A stretch of DNA of 64,000 bases from assembly GCA_910584065.1 (NCBI GenBank), contig CAJTZN010000010.1:1-64000 (forward strand), read 5' to 3'. Positions within the stretch are counted from its first letter, which is position 1, and every line of letters begins with the position of its first letter. The position numbers were made by a program, and so were the translations under genes. Of this stretch, positions 33,780-41,849 are shown one piece after another. The stretch comes from an uncultured Eubacterium sp. Its GTDB lineage: Bacteria; Bacillota; Clostridia; Lachnospirales; Lachnospiraceae. The notes beneath the pieces are model-generated. The model worked only from the letters and a program-made list of their open reading frames with translations, made no database searches and was not told the origin of the DNA.

Positions 33780-34769
33780 ATGAAAAAAATAGCTTTTTTT
33801 GACACGAAACCTTACGACAAAATATGGTTTGACAAATTCAACGACCAATTTGAAATTGATTATTTCGAGGGTAAACTCACGCCAAAGACATGTAAACTCG
33901 TAAAAGATTATGACGGCGTCGTCGCCTTTGTCAACGATGATATTGACAAAAAAGTGATCGACACGATGTACAGCGAAAAAGTTCCTGTTCTCGCCATGCG
34001 CTGTTCCGGTTACAACAACGTGGACCTGAAAGCGGCGCAGGGAAAAATACAGATCCTGCGCGTTCCCTTCTATTCCCCGTACGCCGTCGCCGAGCACGCG
34101 ATGGCGCTCATCCTGACGCTGAACCGAAAAATACACAAAGCCTATATCCGCACGCGCGATTTCAATTTCAGCCTCAACCGCCTGATCGGATTTGACATCC
34201 ACGGAAAGACGGTCGGCGTCATCGGGACCGGACAGATCGGGCGGGTGTTCATCGACATCTGCCGGGGATTTGGTGCCAATATACTTGCCTATGACAAATA
34301 TCCCGCGGAAGACAGCGGCATAAACTACGTAGAATTGGAAACTCTGTTCCGGGAGAGCGACATCATCTCCCTCCACTGTCCACTGACGAAAGAAACGCAT
34401 CACATCATCAACAAAGATTCGATCGCCATGATGAAACAGGGAGTATACCTCATCAACACGTCGCGCGGCAGCCTGATCGAGAGCCAGTCCCTGTTAGACG
34501 GCCTGACTTCGGGAAAAGTAGGCGCTGCCGGACTCGACGTCTACGAAGAGGAATCCGATCTTTTTTACGAAGACTTTTCCAATATCGTGATCAAAGACGA
34601 TACCCTGTCGATCTTAGTATCGCGCCCAAACGTCATCATTACGTCTCATCAGGCCTTCCTGACCGAAGAGGCGCTGCAGGGGATCGCCAGCGTCACCCTC
34701 TCCAATCTGAAGGAATATTTCCAGACCGGGTCGTGCGCCAACGAGATCACATGGGGAACGACTCCGTAA
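33780..34769 (+). CDS. D-2-hydroxyacid dehydrogenase (D-lactate dehydrogenase-like)
   Basis: The 329-residue product has an N-terminal catalytic domain (MKKIAFFDTKPYDKIWFDKF), a substrate loop AMRCSGYNNVDL, a nucleotide-binding GVIGTGQIGRVF motif, HCPLTKETHHIIN, the catalytic Arg in INTSRGSLI, and Glu/His in AGLDVYEEESDLFYED and ITSHQAFLTEEAL. This is the D-LDH/HicDH subfamily, reducing pyruvate or related 2-oxoacids with NADH. The start at 33780 follows GGAGGAG. The 3' end overlaps the recO 3' end by 23 nt, tail to tail. It is the only long plus-strand core gene in this stretch. Confidence 0.93.
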   Translation: MKKIAFFDTKPYDKIWFDKFNDQFEIDYFEGKLTPKTCKLVKDYDGVVAFVNDDIDKKVIDTMYSEKVPVLAMRCSGYNNVDLKAAQGKIQILRVPFYSPYAVAEHAMALILTLNRKIHKAYIRTRDFNFSLNRLIGFDIHGKTVGVIGTGQIGRVFIDICRGFGANILAYDKYPAEDSGINYVELETLFRESDIISLHCPLTKETHHIINKDSIAMMKQGVYLINTSRGSLIESQSLLDGLTSGKVGAAGLDVYEEESDLFYEDFSNIVIKDDTLSILVSRPNVIITSHQAFLTEEALQGIASVTLSNLKEYFQTGSCANEITWGTTP

Positions 34770-35508
34770 GCGAGAGCATTTCGGCAGACGGAAATGTTTT
34801 ATCCACCTTTTCCGTAAAATAGCCGCTTACCACGCGCTCCAGTTCACGAAGCACTGGTTCCGACACGTTGAACGTATATAACTTTTCCACCGGTGAGGCG
34901 ACGATCCGCTGCAGAGTATAAACCGTCGTCCCGGTGATACGGGCCGCTCCCCTCCCACGATCGGGCGCGGCTCCGTAACAGTCCTCGCACAAGACCCCGG
35001 CCTCCCGCTTGTGGAAATAAGCCAGTCCTTCCTTCCGCCCGCAGCCGGCACACGCAAATAAACGGGGCGCTTCCCCGTTTACAGCGATCATTTTAAATTC
35101 ATAAACCGTTTTTACGAGACCGCGTGGAAGAGAGGGCACTTTCAGGGCGCGCAGCGACTGGTACAAAAGCTTCAGCACCTCTCTGGCATCCAGGTTTTCC
35201 CGCGTAAAATAGTCCGCCACCTCGCAGAAATACATGCCCATATAAATATCTTCCAGTTCCTCCCGCAGTTCGGAAAAATAATTGCTCACTTCCACCGACG
35301 ACACCGTATAAGAATCCCGCCCGCGGTAGAGGATAAATTCCCCGAAGGTGAACGGTTCACTGGCCGCTAACAGTGAACTCTTCGGCCTTCTGGCCCCCCT
35401 TGCGAACGCGGAGATCTTCCCGCGCTCTTTCGTAAGTATGACAAGCCTTTTATCATATTCACCAACCGGTGTGCCCGAGAGCACCATCCCTGTCACTTTC
35501 TCCTGCAT
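34747..35508 (-). CDS. recO: DNA repair protein RecO
   Basis: This 253-residue protein has the N-terminal OB-fold start VTGMVLSGTPVGEYDKRLVILTKERGKISAFARGARRPKS and a helical region. A zinc site CAGCGRKEGLAYFH ... GVLCEDC sits in the C-terminal half. RecO loads RecA on SSB-coated DNA with RecR. The start at 35508 is preceded by a weak GGAG; the frame stays open upstream within yqzL. The order era-yqzL-recO is conserved in Firmicutes. Confidence 0.94.
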   Translation of the reverse strand: MQEKVTGMVLSGTPVGEYDKRLVILTKERGKISAFARGARRPKSSLLAASEPFTFGEFILYRGRDSYTVSSVEVSNYFSELREELEDIYMGMYFCEVADYFTRENLDAREVLKLLYQSLRALKVPSLPRGLVKTVYEFKMIAVNGEAPRLFACAGCGRKEGLAYFHKREAGVLCEDCYGAAPDRGRGAARITGTTVYTLQRIVASPVEKLYTFNVSEPVLRELERVVSGYFTEKVDKTFPSAEMLSLTESFPM

Positions 35509-35656
35509 ACTGCACCGACTCCATACTGCCGGACAAATTGTCCCTGCTCGAATACTCCCCTGTCCCCTCTGCCGCATTTCTGGCAGAATCTATATACTTC
35601 AGGTAGTCAGATATCCTCCCTGACTGATAAAAATTTTCCCAATTATTACTTTGCAT
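35459..35656 (-). CDS. yqzL: YqzL-family small protein between era and recO
   Basis: This 65-residue ORF starts MQSNNWENFYQSGRISDYLKYIDS. The W..F..SG.I.DYL.Y pattern matches YqzL, a short protein of unknown function found between era and recO in Bacillus. ACGGAGGAAACCAAC precedes the ATG. The C-terminal part overlaps recO by 50 nt and is longer than usual for YqzL. Confidence 0.75.
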   Translation of the reverse strand: MQSNNWENFYQSGRISDYLKYIDSARNAAEGTGEYSSRDNLSGSMESVQYAGESDRDGALGHTGW

Positions 35657-35749
35657 GTTGGTTTCCTCCGTGGTTTATAAATTGTTGATGAAAGTAGTTC
35701 CTTTTCACTCATTAGCTTCTCCACAAAAGAAAGTCCATATACTAGAACA

Positions 35750-36676
35750 TTATTCCAAATGATTCTTATTATATCCAAAATTTTTCAGAAGGAAATCACT
35801 GTCCCGCCAGTCCTTCTTCACCTTCACCCACAGCTTTAAGTTCACCTTAGTTTGAAGGAAATCTTCAATCTCTAAACGCGCTTTACTCCCGATCTTTTTT
35901 AACATCTGCCCCTGTTTGCCGATGATGATCCCTTTATGGGAATCCCTCTCACATATAATGGTAGCGTCAATGTCATACATCCCGCTCCGTCCCGGACGGC
36001 GTTTCATCTGATCGATAACGACCGCGATCCCGTGCGGGATCTCATCCGACAGAAGGCGGAGCGCCTTTTCCCGGATCAACTCGGCTACGATCTGCCGCTC
36101 CGGCTGATCCGTCACGGTATCTCCGTCATAAAACTGCGGTCCCGCTTCCAGATATTCAAACATCACATCCACGAGACGATCCACATTTTCCCCCTTGCTT
36201 GCCGACACTGGAATGATCTCATCAAAATCCATAACCTTCTGGTATGCGTCAATACAGGCGAGCAGCTCGTCCTTTTTCACCTTATCGATCTTATTCATGA
36301 CAAGAAGTACCGGAATATCTGCCTTTTTTAACTGTTCGGCGATATGCTGTTCGCCCTTTCCGATAAACGTCGTCGCCTCCACGATCCACAGGATCATATC
36401 GACCTCGTCAAATGTCCGCTCCGCTACATTGACCATATATTCGCCCAATTTGTTTTTTGCCTTATGGATCCCCGGCGTATCCAAAAAAACGATCTGCCCC
36501 CGCTCCTCGTGATAGATCGTCTGGATCCGGTTTCTCGTCGTCTGCGGTTTATTGCTCGTGATCGCGATCTTCTGCCCGATGATGCGGTTCATGAGCGTCG
36601 ATTTTCCCACGTTCGGCCTGCCGACCAAAGCGGCGAAGCCGGATTTGTATTCCTGTCCGTTGTTATCCTCTGCCAT
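35750..36676 (-). CDS. era: GTPase Era
   Basis: The 308-residue GTPase has G1 GRPNVGKST (residues 19 to 27), G2/G3 TTRNRIQTIY ... FLDTPGIH, G4 NKID, and a C-terminal KH domain with GIIIGKQGQMLKKIGSKARLEIEDFL. Era binds the 3' end of 16S rRNA during 30S assembly. The small membrane-protein gene and the Rpn-like gene lie upstream on the same strand. Confidence 0.98.
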   Translation of the reverse strand: MAEDNNGQEYKSGFAALVGRPNVGKSTLMNRIIGQKIAITSNKPQTTRNRIQTIYHEERGQIVFLDTPGIHKAKNKLGEYMVNVAERTFDEVDMILWIVEATTFIGKGEQHIAEQLKKADIPVLLVMNKIDKVKKDELLACIDAYQKVMDFDEIIPVSASKGENVDRLVDVMFEYLEAGPQFYDGDTVTDQPERQIVAELIREKALRLLSDEIPHGIAVVIDQMKRRPGRSGMYDIDATIICERDSHKGIIIGKQGQMLKKIGSKARLEIEDFLQTKVNLKLWVKVKKDWRDSDFLLKNFGYNKNHLE

Positions 36677-36710
36677 GTTTCCCTCCGATTTATTTATCCG
36701 TCCATTTCAT

Positions 36711-36830
36711 CATCTTATCCCACACATGATAAATGCCGGCACCGACCCATACTTCCACGATAAGAAAATATATTAAAAAAAGGGGAAATACAAATATTTT
36801 CTTAACTGTCTTTTTCATCTTTCCATTCAT
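36711..36830 (-). CDS. 39-residue single-span membrane protein
   Basis: The ORF MNGKMKKTVKKIFVF ... VWIR has a basic N-terminus and one hydrophobic helix (FVFPLFLIYFLIVEVWVGAGI). A perfect GGAGG (36838-36842) lies 7 nt before ATG 36830 and touches the stop codon of the upstream nuclease gene, so coupled translation is likely. It ends 34 nt before era. I do not recognise a family. Confidence 0.65.
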
Positions 36831-36842
36831 TTTTAATCCTCC

Positions 36843-37589
36843 TCAAAATCGTTTTAAAAGAACTGACCGGTCTTCTTCTGATAATTCTAAAACATCCATT
36901 GCCTGTTCTAATGTAAATGACATTGATTTCATGATACTTTTCAGATTACCAACAATTGTTTCAAGCCTGCTTTCTTCTGCACTTCTAGCCGCCCATTTCC
37001 CCGCCAGCTCTTCTACCGCTTTACACATGATCGCCCGCCCTCCTTTTGTCTCCTTAAAATAATGCAGCTGCTTTGCCAATATCGGATAATACGCATCCTT
37101 TGATTTCTTGCAGTTTAAATCACGCATCAGTTTTCCGATTGGATCATGTTCATTTTTATAACTTCCGTTCACATAAATAATATGCGAACCGTCCCCGAAG
37201 GGCAAACCTGTCTCTTTTACCACTCGATCTATGTGATACAATGGCAATTCGCTTCCCATCACATCATTTCTCGCAATAAATATAACATAAGATTCATGCA
37301 ATTCCTTAAATTTCTGACCTTCCTTTAACATTCTTGTATCAATCATACTGCTGTTAAATCTGGCTCTGTGAACATCCGCCCCCTCGTCAGATTGCTGTAC
37401 TTCAATATCATAAATCTTTCCTGTAGAATCTCTGGCAAAAATATCTATACGGATAGAACGTCCGCCAATCACAGCATTTTTATACTCTCTCTGACCGATT
37501 ACCTCTAATACTTCTATGTCGTCGCGTTCTAAAATCGTATTCAGCAGAAATTCCGTTGCTTCTATATTACGGTCAAATACAATGCTCAT
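36843..37589 (-). CDS. Rpn-family PD-(D/E)XK nuclease / transposase-like protein
   Basis: This 248-residue protein has an N-terminal PD-(D/E)XK core: GRSIRIDIFARDSTGKIYDIEVQ supplies the Asp and E-x-Q active-site residues. It is followed by RARFNSSMIDTRMLKEGQKFKEL and YVIFIARNDVMG, as in Rpn/YhgA-like recombination-promoting nucleases. The C-terminus (SIMKSMSFTLEQAMDVLELSEEDRSVL) is the usual helical tail. These genes are often numerous and mobile in clostridial genomes. The length suggests an intact gene. Confidence 0.88.
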   Translation of the reverse strand: MSIVFDRNIEATEFLLNTILERDDIEVLEVIGQREYKNAVIGGRSIRIDIFARDSTGKIYDIEVQQSDEGADVHRARFNSSMIDTRMLKEGQKFKELHESYVIFIARNDVMGSELPLYHIDRVVKETGLPFGDGSHIIYVNGSYKNEHDPIGKLMRDLNCKKSKDAYYPILAKQLHYFKETKGGRAIMCKAVEELAGKWAARSAEESRLETIVGNLKSIMKSMSFTLEQAMDVLELSEEDRSVLLKRF

Positions 37590-37738
37590 AAAGTCATCAT
37601 CAAATAATGAAAAACCATCTTATTTTGAAATCATTTTATCACAACCAGCAGCCAAAAGCAACGGGACCTGGCATTCTTGTTGATAAATCTTCCTAATTGC
37701 TTTAGATTATCACTTTAAAACATCCCTGCAACCCATAC

Positions 37739-37767
37739 TTTACACAACAATTTTTATATGTTATACT
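37739..37767 (+). promoter_or_regulatory. Sigma-A-type promoter of the structured leader
   Basis: TTTACA at 37739-37744 and TATACT at 37762-37767 are separated by 17 nt. Transcription would start near 37774, just before the mini-ORF and the stem-loop. Confidence 0.6.
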
Positions 37768-37798
37768 CAAATTACTTTTTATGAAATGAGGTGTGAGC

Positions 37799-37882
37799 AT
37801 GATTCAATAGTCTATTTTTCAAGTGTAACTAAAAATCTCAACGCACACAGATGCGTTTGTTTTTGTTACAGCAAAATAGACT
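37799..37882 (+). ncRNA. Structured leader RNA with three-codon ORF
   Basis: GAGGTG (37789-37794) precedes ATG-ATT-CAA-TAG at 37799-37810. The stop overlaps the first arm of a nested stem: AGTCTATTTT (37809-37818) with AAAATAGACT (37873-37882), TGTAAC (37824-37829) with GTTACA (37865-37870), and AACGCA (37840-37845) with TGCGTT (37852-37857). TTTT follows (ACTTTTC). It may be a translation-controlled attenuator or a small RNA upstream of the GNAT gene. Confidence 0.55.
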
Positions 37883-38107
37883 TTTCAACGTTCACATCAT
37901 GTAAATATCCTACATAAACTCTCCGAGATTGTAAATGATTTTGCACATCTCTATTTAGTTTTTGCAAAATATGTGATTGCAGTATTTTATATTCGGATTC
38001 TACTTATTTATGTGAACGGATTATGTGAATACACATGATTCGTTTTTTTGTTTTTTTGCCGTATCCAAAAACAAATTTCGTATCTGGAAAAGAAAGGAAT
38101 TAACAGC

Positions 38108-38703
38108 ATGAAAAATATTACAACCAGAAATTTTCGCATTTTAAGTGATTTCATGGAAATACGTCAATTTATGGTAGAAATCTATGAAAGGAATTGGAAA
38201 AACGGTGTCCCCGCTCCCTTTTTGGAATATGCCTTATCAAGTGACTGGATGGACAAATCTTTTACACACCGCTATCAGATTTGGGAAGATGATGGCACGA
38301 TCGTTGCTTTTTGTTTTACAGAAAATCCCATCAGTCATATTTATTTTTCGATTCGCCCCGGATATGAATCACTGGCAGAAGAAATGGTGCAATATTCAGA
38401 GAAATACATGCCCCGAATTGACGAAAAACACACATTCGTTCTTTTTGACGACCAGGAATCAGCAAAAAACGCCGTATCCAAGGCAGGGTACAAAAAATCC
38501 TGGGGCTACAATGAAATGATCTAGAACCTTTATGCACTGTTCCCGAATATCGAAATAAGGGATTGGCGGCAGCTGCACTGTCTGAAATGTACCGCCGAAT
38601 GAAACCCTTGGGAGCCACTCATATGACCGGTGGAGGCGACCCGTTTTATGCTGCTATCGGTTTTGAGCCATGTATAGAGTGGACTTATTGGGAAAAGAAA
38701 TAA
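38108..38703 (+). pseudogene. GNAT acetyltransferase with internal deletion
   Basis: The first part (MKNITTRNFRILSDFMEIRQFM ... YKKSWGYNEMI) ends at TAG 38521-38524. The acetyl-CoA motif continues in another frame from 38524: EPLCTVPEYRNKGLAAAALSEMYRRMKPLGATHMTGGGDPFYAAIGFEPCIEW. The stretch that should link NEMI to EPLCTVPEYR is missing, so there was an internal deletion with a frame change. The gene lies downstream of the structured leader. It is probably non-functional. Confidence 0.8.
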
Positions 38704-38727
38704 TGACCTGATCAAATAGCATTCAAA

Positions 38728-38852
38728 AACCGCCCCTGTATCCGAACGATACGCTAATATACTGTACCATTCATATTTCGCCAAATGACTTGTCTGAATT
38801 TCCATCTGCGTCGTTTGGCCGAAGATGAATGGTACAGTACACTAGGGCGGTT
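38728..38852. repeat. 125-bp palindromic element
   Basis: Outer arms AACCGCCC (38728-38735) and GGGCGGTT (38845-38852) enclose a 28-bp nearly perfect stem: ACTGTACCATTCAT (38761-38774) with ATGAATGGTACAGT (38825-38838), extended by TTTCGCCAAATGAC with GTCGTTTGGCCGAA. It lies between the GNAT pseudogene and the 3' end of the peptidase. It could be a MITE-like element or a large terminator. Confidence 0.75.
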
Positions 38853-38905
38853 ACTTATATTACCAGATTGGAATTGCACATTCCGTTTCGGTGCCCCGCC
38901 TGCGA

Positions 38906-41830
38906 TCATCCCAGCGTCGACACGGACCGGAACATACTTTCATTCTCCGCCACCTTGCCCTCATTCCCGAGAACACAGATCGCGCCGCCGGACAAAACGG
39001 CCTCCGCCATCGCAGCCGCTCCCCGTATATCTTCCGCCGTGGCATGAAGGATCTCGTCCCGTTCTTTCTGAACATCCTCCTCCGTCACACCGGTCAGATA
39101 GGCTGCCATCGACCGCGAACCTTTGGCTTTCGGCGTCAGCGGCGTATCTACGCTGCTGATCGTTCCAATGATATACTTCGTCATCTCCCTCTCATCCGCT
39201 TCAAACTTCCGCAAATACTCGGGCACGCCCTTGTACACGTCATTGGTGTGGGCGAGATTCGGATCCCGGTAGGAGACAAAATACCCTTCGCCGGTATTCG
39301 GGAACGCGCACATCACACCGTACGCGCCGCCTTTGACCCGCACCTCATTCCACAGGTAATCAAACCCGAGGATCGACCTCACAACCTTGTACACGCCGCT
39401 GTACGGTACGCCCGCATCAAGAAAATTACCGGTGCGCGCGACAAACTGAACCTGTCCTGCCGTTTTAAACCCTTCATTCTCTGTAATTTCTTCACAGCCA
39501 AGCCCCGGTTCCACCGCACGCCCGGCTCCGGTACGAGTTTCCATTTTCTTCACAAAACCGGTAAATGCCTGCTCGAACGACGCATAATCGCTCTCGGTAC
39601 ACGTAATGCCCGCGCTCATATTGCCGCCTGTAAAGATCTGTTCTGTCAGAAACTTGAGAACCTGAATGAGATTCTCTTTTTCCCTTTCAAAATTCTCTTC
39701 CAGACGGCATAAGAAACGATAATAGGAAATACCGCTGAACTGTTCGTCATACCGGGACGGTTCCGAATCATATGCCATCGCGCGGCTCACGGCCGTACTG
39801 TGGCCGGTCGAAAGCAGACGCATGATCAGCGCTGACTTCTGTTCCCCGATAATTTCCTTCAACCGCTTTTCATCCTCCAGGTGGGATACGGTCAATGCCT
39901 CATACAGCAGATCGATGATCTTTTCCGAGCGGTCGGCAAACACCTTTGTTCCAAACACCAAAAACGCCTTGTACTGATCCCGGTTGACCCGGCTCTGATA
40001 TAAATTCGGCATAAAGTACATATCCCCGGCATTTTGCAAAATCTCATTCGAATACGAAAGCTTATCGTGCAGGTCGGTATCCACGCACCCCAGCACATTA
40101 CACAGCAAACTGATATACGGGGCGTAATCTTTTAAAAGCGGCTTGATGTCAAACAAGATCTGAATGTACTGGATCCCGTTTGTAAAATAATCGTGATGGA
40201 CGACCGGACACCCTGCCGCCGTCTTTTCACGATTCGAAAATCCTTTGGCCTTCGTGCCGATGTCCTCCCTCGCGAGAAGCGGGATCTTCTCCAGCGCCTC
40301 CTTCGGGGATGGTTCCTCCTGATAGCGTTTCAGCTCATCCGTCTGCCGGATGAGTTCCTCTTTCTGCACTTCGGAAAGGGTGTCAAAATATTTTTTCAGA
40401 CGAGCTGCCTCCTGCTCTTCCATCTGCGCCGTCAGTCCGGTCTTCGGTTCGATCGTCACAAACGAGCGGTGCGTGTTATCCAAAAGATATTTCTGGATCA
40501 ACGACTCAAAATACCCGTCTTCCATTTTCTCCCGCAGCTTTTGAAATGTTTCATTTGCCTGAAGGTGGATAAACGGCTTTTCCGGATCGTACAGCCAGCT
40601 GTCAAAAATCTGCAGTCCATACATAAGCCCTTTCGGATACATCCCGAAATCGGCTTCGCGGTAACGGAACTCCAAAGCATTCAGTCCGGCGTTCAGGGAA
40701 TCCCGGTTGATCCCTTCCGTCACGAGTTTTTGCAGCTGCTCCCGTACGATGGCGGCAAACATTTCCTTTTTATCCGCCGCCGCATTCTTCGCAACAATAG
40801 AAAACGTGGGCTGGTAGATCCCCTCGTCATAAAAGCTTACGATCTCCGTCCCAATCCCCGCATCCATGAGCGCCTGTTTGACCGGCGCTCCGACGCCCTG
40901 TACGAGCACATAATTCAGCACCTGGAACGCGAGATACAGCTCCCGGTCTAACGAAGTCGCCACAGCGGCATTGTAGCTGAAATACGTTTTTTCCTCTGCC
41001 GACTCCCCCTCGGCCAGTGAATAATAGCTGCAGCAGTCAACCGGTTTTTCAAAAGCCTCCTGCTTTTGTATACGGGAATCCACTTCCAAATAGTCAAAAC
41101 TGCTTAAATAGTTCTCATCGATCCAAGCGAGCTGTTCCGCCATGTCCATATCCCCATACAGATAGAGATAGCTGTTGGACGGATGATAATAGCGCGAATG
41201 AAAGTCCAAATAGTCCTGATATGTCAGATCCGGGATCACGGCCGGATCCCCGCCCGATTCGTGGACATAAGCCGTATCAGGAAAAAGCGACTGCTGGATC
41301 TTGCGCTCCAGTAATTCTTTCGGGGAAGAATATACCCCTTTCATCTCATTGAACACAACGCCGTTATACGTAAGCGGCCCATTCACATCGGTCAGTTCAT
41401 AGTGCCAGCCCTCCTGCTGGAAGATCTTTTCTTCCTCATAAATATTGGGGTAAAACACGGCGTCCAAATACACATTCATCAGATTGCGGAAATCCTTGTC
41501 ATTGCAGCTCGCAACCGGGTACACCGTCTTATCCGGATACGTCATCGCATTCAGGAACGTATTGAGAGACCCCTTTTCCAGTTCGATGAACGGGTCCTTC
41601 ACCGGAAAGTTTTTCGAACCGCAAAGTACGGTATGCTCTACGATATGCGCCACCCCGGTCGAATCTTTCGGCGGCGTCCGAAATCCGATGGAAAATACTT
41701 TATTCTCATCTTTTGCCTCGATTGCTACTACTTTCGCTTTTGTTTTTTCATGTTCGAGAAGATACCCGCTGGCATCCAGCTCCTTCAATTCCTGCTTTAC
41801 GATCAACCTGTATCCGTTTATGTCTTTCAT
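38906..41830 (-). CDS. M16C-family zinc metallopeptidase (insulinase/PreP-like)
   Basis: The 974-residue product starts at ATG 41830 behind AAGGAG. The inverted zinc motif HxxEH is seen in VAHIVEHTVLCGS near residue 50, with the downstream Glu expected about 75 residues later. Two M16 halves are joined by a helical linker (EEQEAARLKKYFDTLSEVQKEELIRQTDEL), the M16C layout. A C-terminal R/Y substrate pair is suggested by VKGGAYGVMCAFPNTGEGYFVSYRDPN. No signal peptide is present. Such enzymes degrade peptides in the cytoplasm. An upstream open extension was rejected because it overlaps glgB and lacks family residues. Confidence 0.94.
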   Translation of the reverse strand: MKDINGYRLIVKQELKELDASGYLLEHEKTKAKVVAIEAKDENKVFSIGFRTPPKDSTGVAHIVEHTVLCGSKNFPVKDPFIELEKGSLNTFLNAMTYPDKTVYPVASCNDKDFRNLMNVYLDAVFYPNIYEEEKIFQQEGWHYELTDVNGPLTYNGVVFNEMKGVYSSPKELLERKIQQSLFPDTAYVHESGGDPAVIPDLTYQDYLDFHSRYYHPSNSYLYLYGDMDMAEQLAWIDENYLSSFDYLEVDSRIQKQEAFEKPVDCCSYYSLAEGESAEEKTYFSYNAAVATSLDRELYLAFQVLNYVLVQGVGAPVKQALMDAGIGTEIVSFYDEGIYQPTFSIVAKNAAADKKEMFAAIVREQLQKLVTEGINRDSLNAGLNALEFRYREADFGMYPKGLMYGLQIFDSWLYDPEKPFIHLQANETFQKLREKMEDGYFESLIQKYLLDNTHRSFVTIEPKTGLTAQMEEQEAARLKKYFDTLSEVQKEELIRQTDELKRYQEEPSPKEALEKIPLLAREDIGTKAKGFSNREKTAAGCPVVHHDYFTNGIQYIQILFDIKPLLKDYAPYISLLCNVLGCVDTDLHDKLSYSNEILQNAGDMYFMPNLYQSRVNRDQYKAFLVFGTKVFADRSEKIIDLLYEALTVSHLEDEKRLKEIIGEQKSALIMRLLSTGHSTAVSRAMAYDSEPSRYDEQFSGISYYRFLCRLEENFEREKENLIQVLKFLTEQIFTGGNMSAGITCTESDYASFEQAFTGFVKKMETRTGAGRAVEPGLGCEEITENEGFKTAGQVQFVARTGNFLDAGVPYSGVYKVVRSILGFDYLWNEVRVKGGAYGVMCAFPNTGEGYFVSYRDPNLAHTNDVYKGVPEYLRKFEADEREMTKYIIGTISSVDTPLTPKAKGSRSMAAYLTGVTEEDVQKERDEILHATAEDIRGAAAMAEAVLSGGAICVLGNEGKVAENESMFRSVSTLG

Positions 41831-41849
41831 GAATCTGTCTCCTTGTCTT

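Larger units (their letters stand above)
37590..38107. other. AT-rich intergenic region with leader-type signals
   Basis: About 520 bp without a normal gene. It contains a sigma-A-type promoter, a three-codon ORF and a nested stem-loop (listed separately). It also holds a distant inverted pair CGTTCACAT (37889-37897) and ATGTGAACG (38010-38018). Confidence 0.7.

Noticed and set aside
33711..34403. 230-codon minus-strand frame opposite the dehydrogenase
   Set aside because: Mirror of a clear dehydrogenase gene with motifs and a ribosome binding site on the other strand; no family pattern in the mirror frame.
37889..38018. Distant inverted repeat CGTTCACAT/ATGTGAACG as a mobile-element border
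   Set aside because: Only 9 bp with a 112-nt interior that holds no gene, and no target duplication seen.
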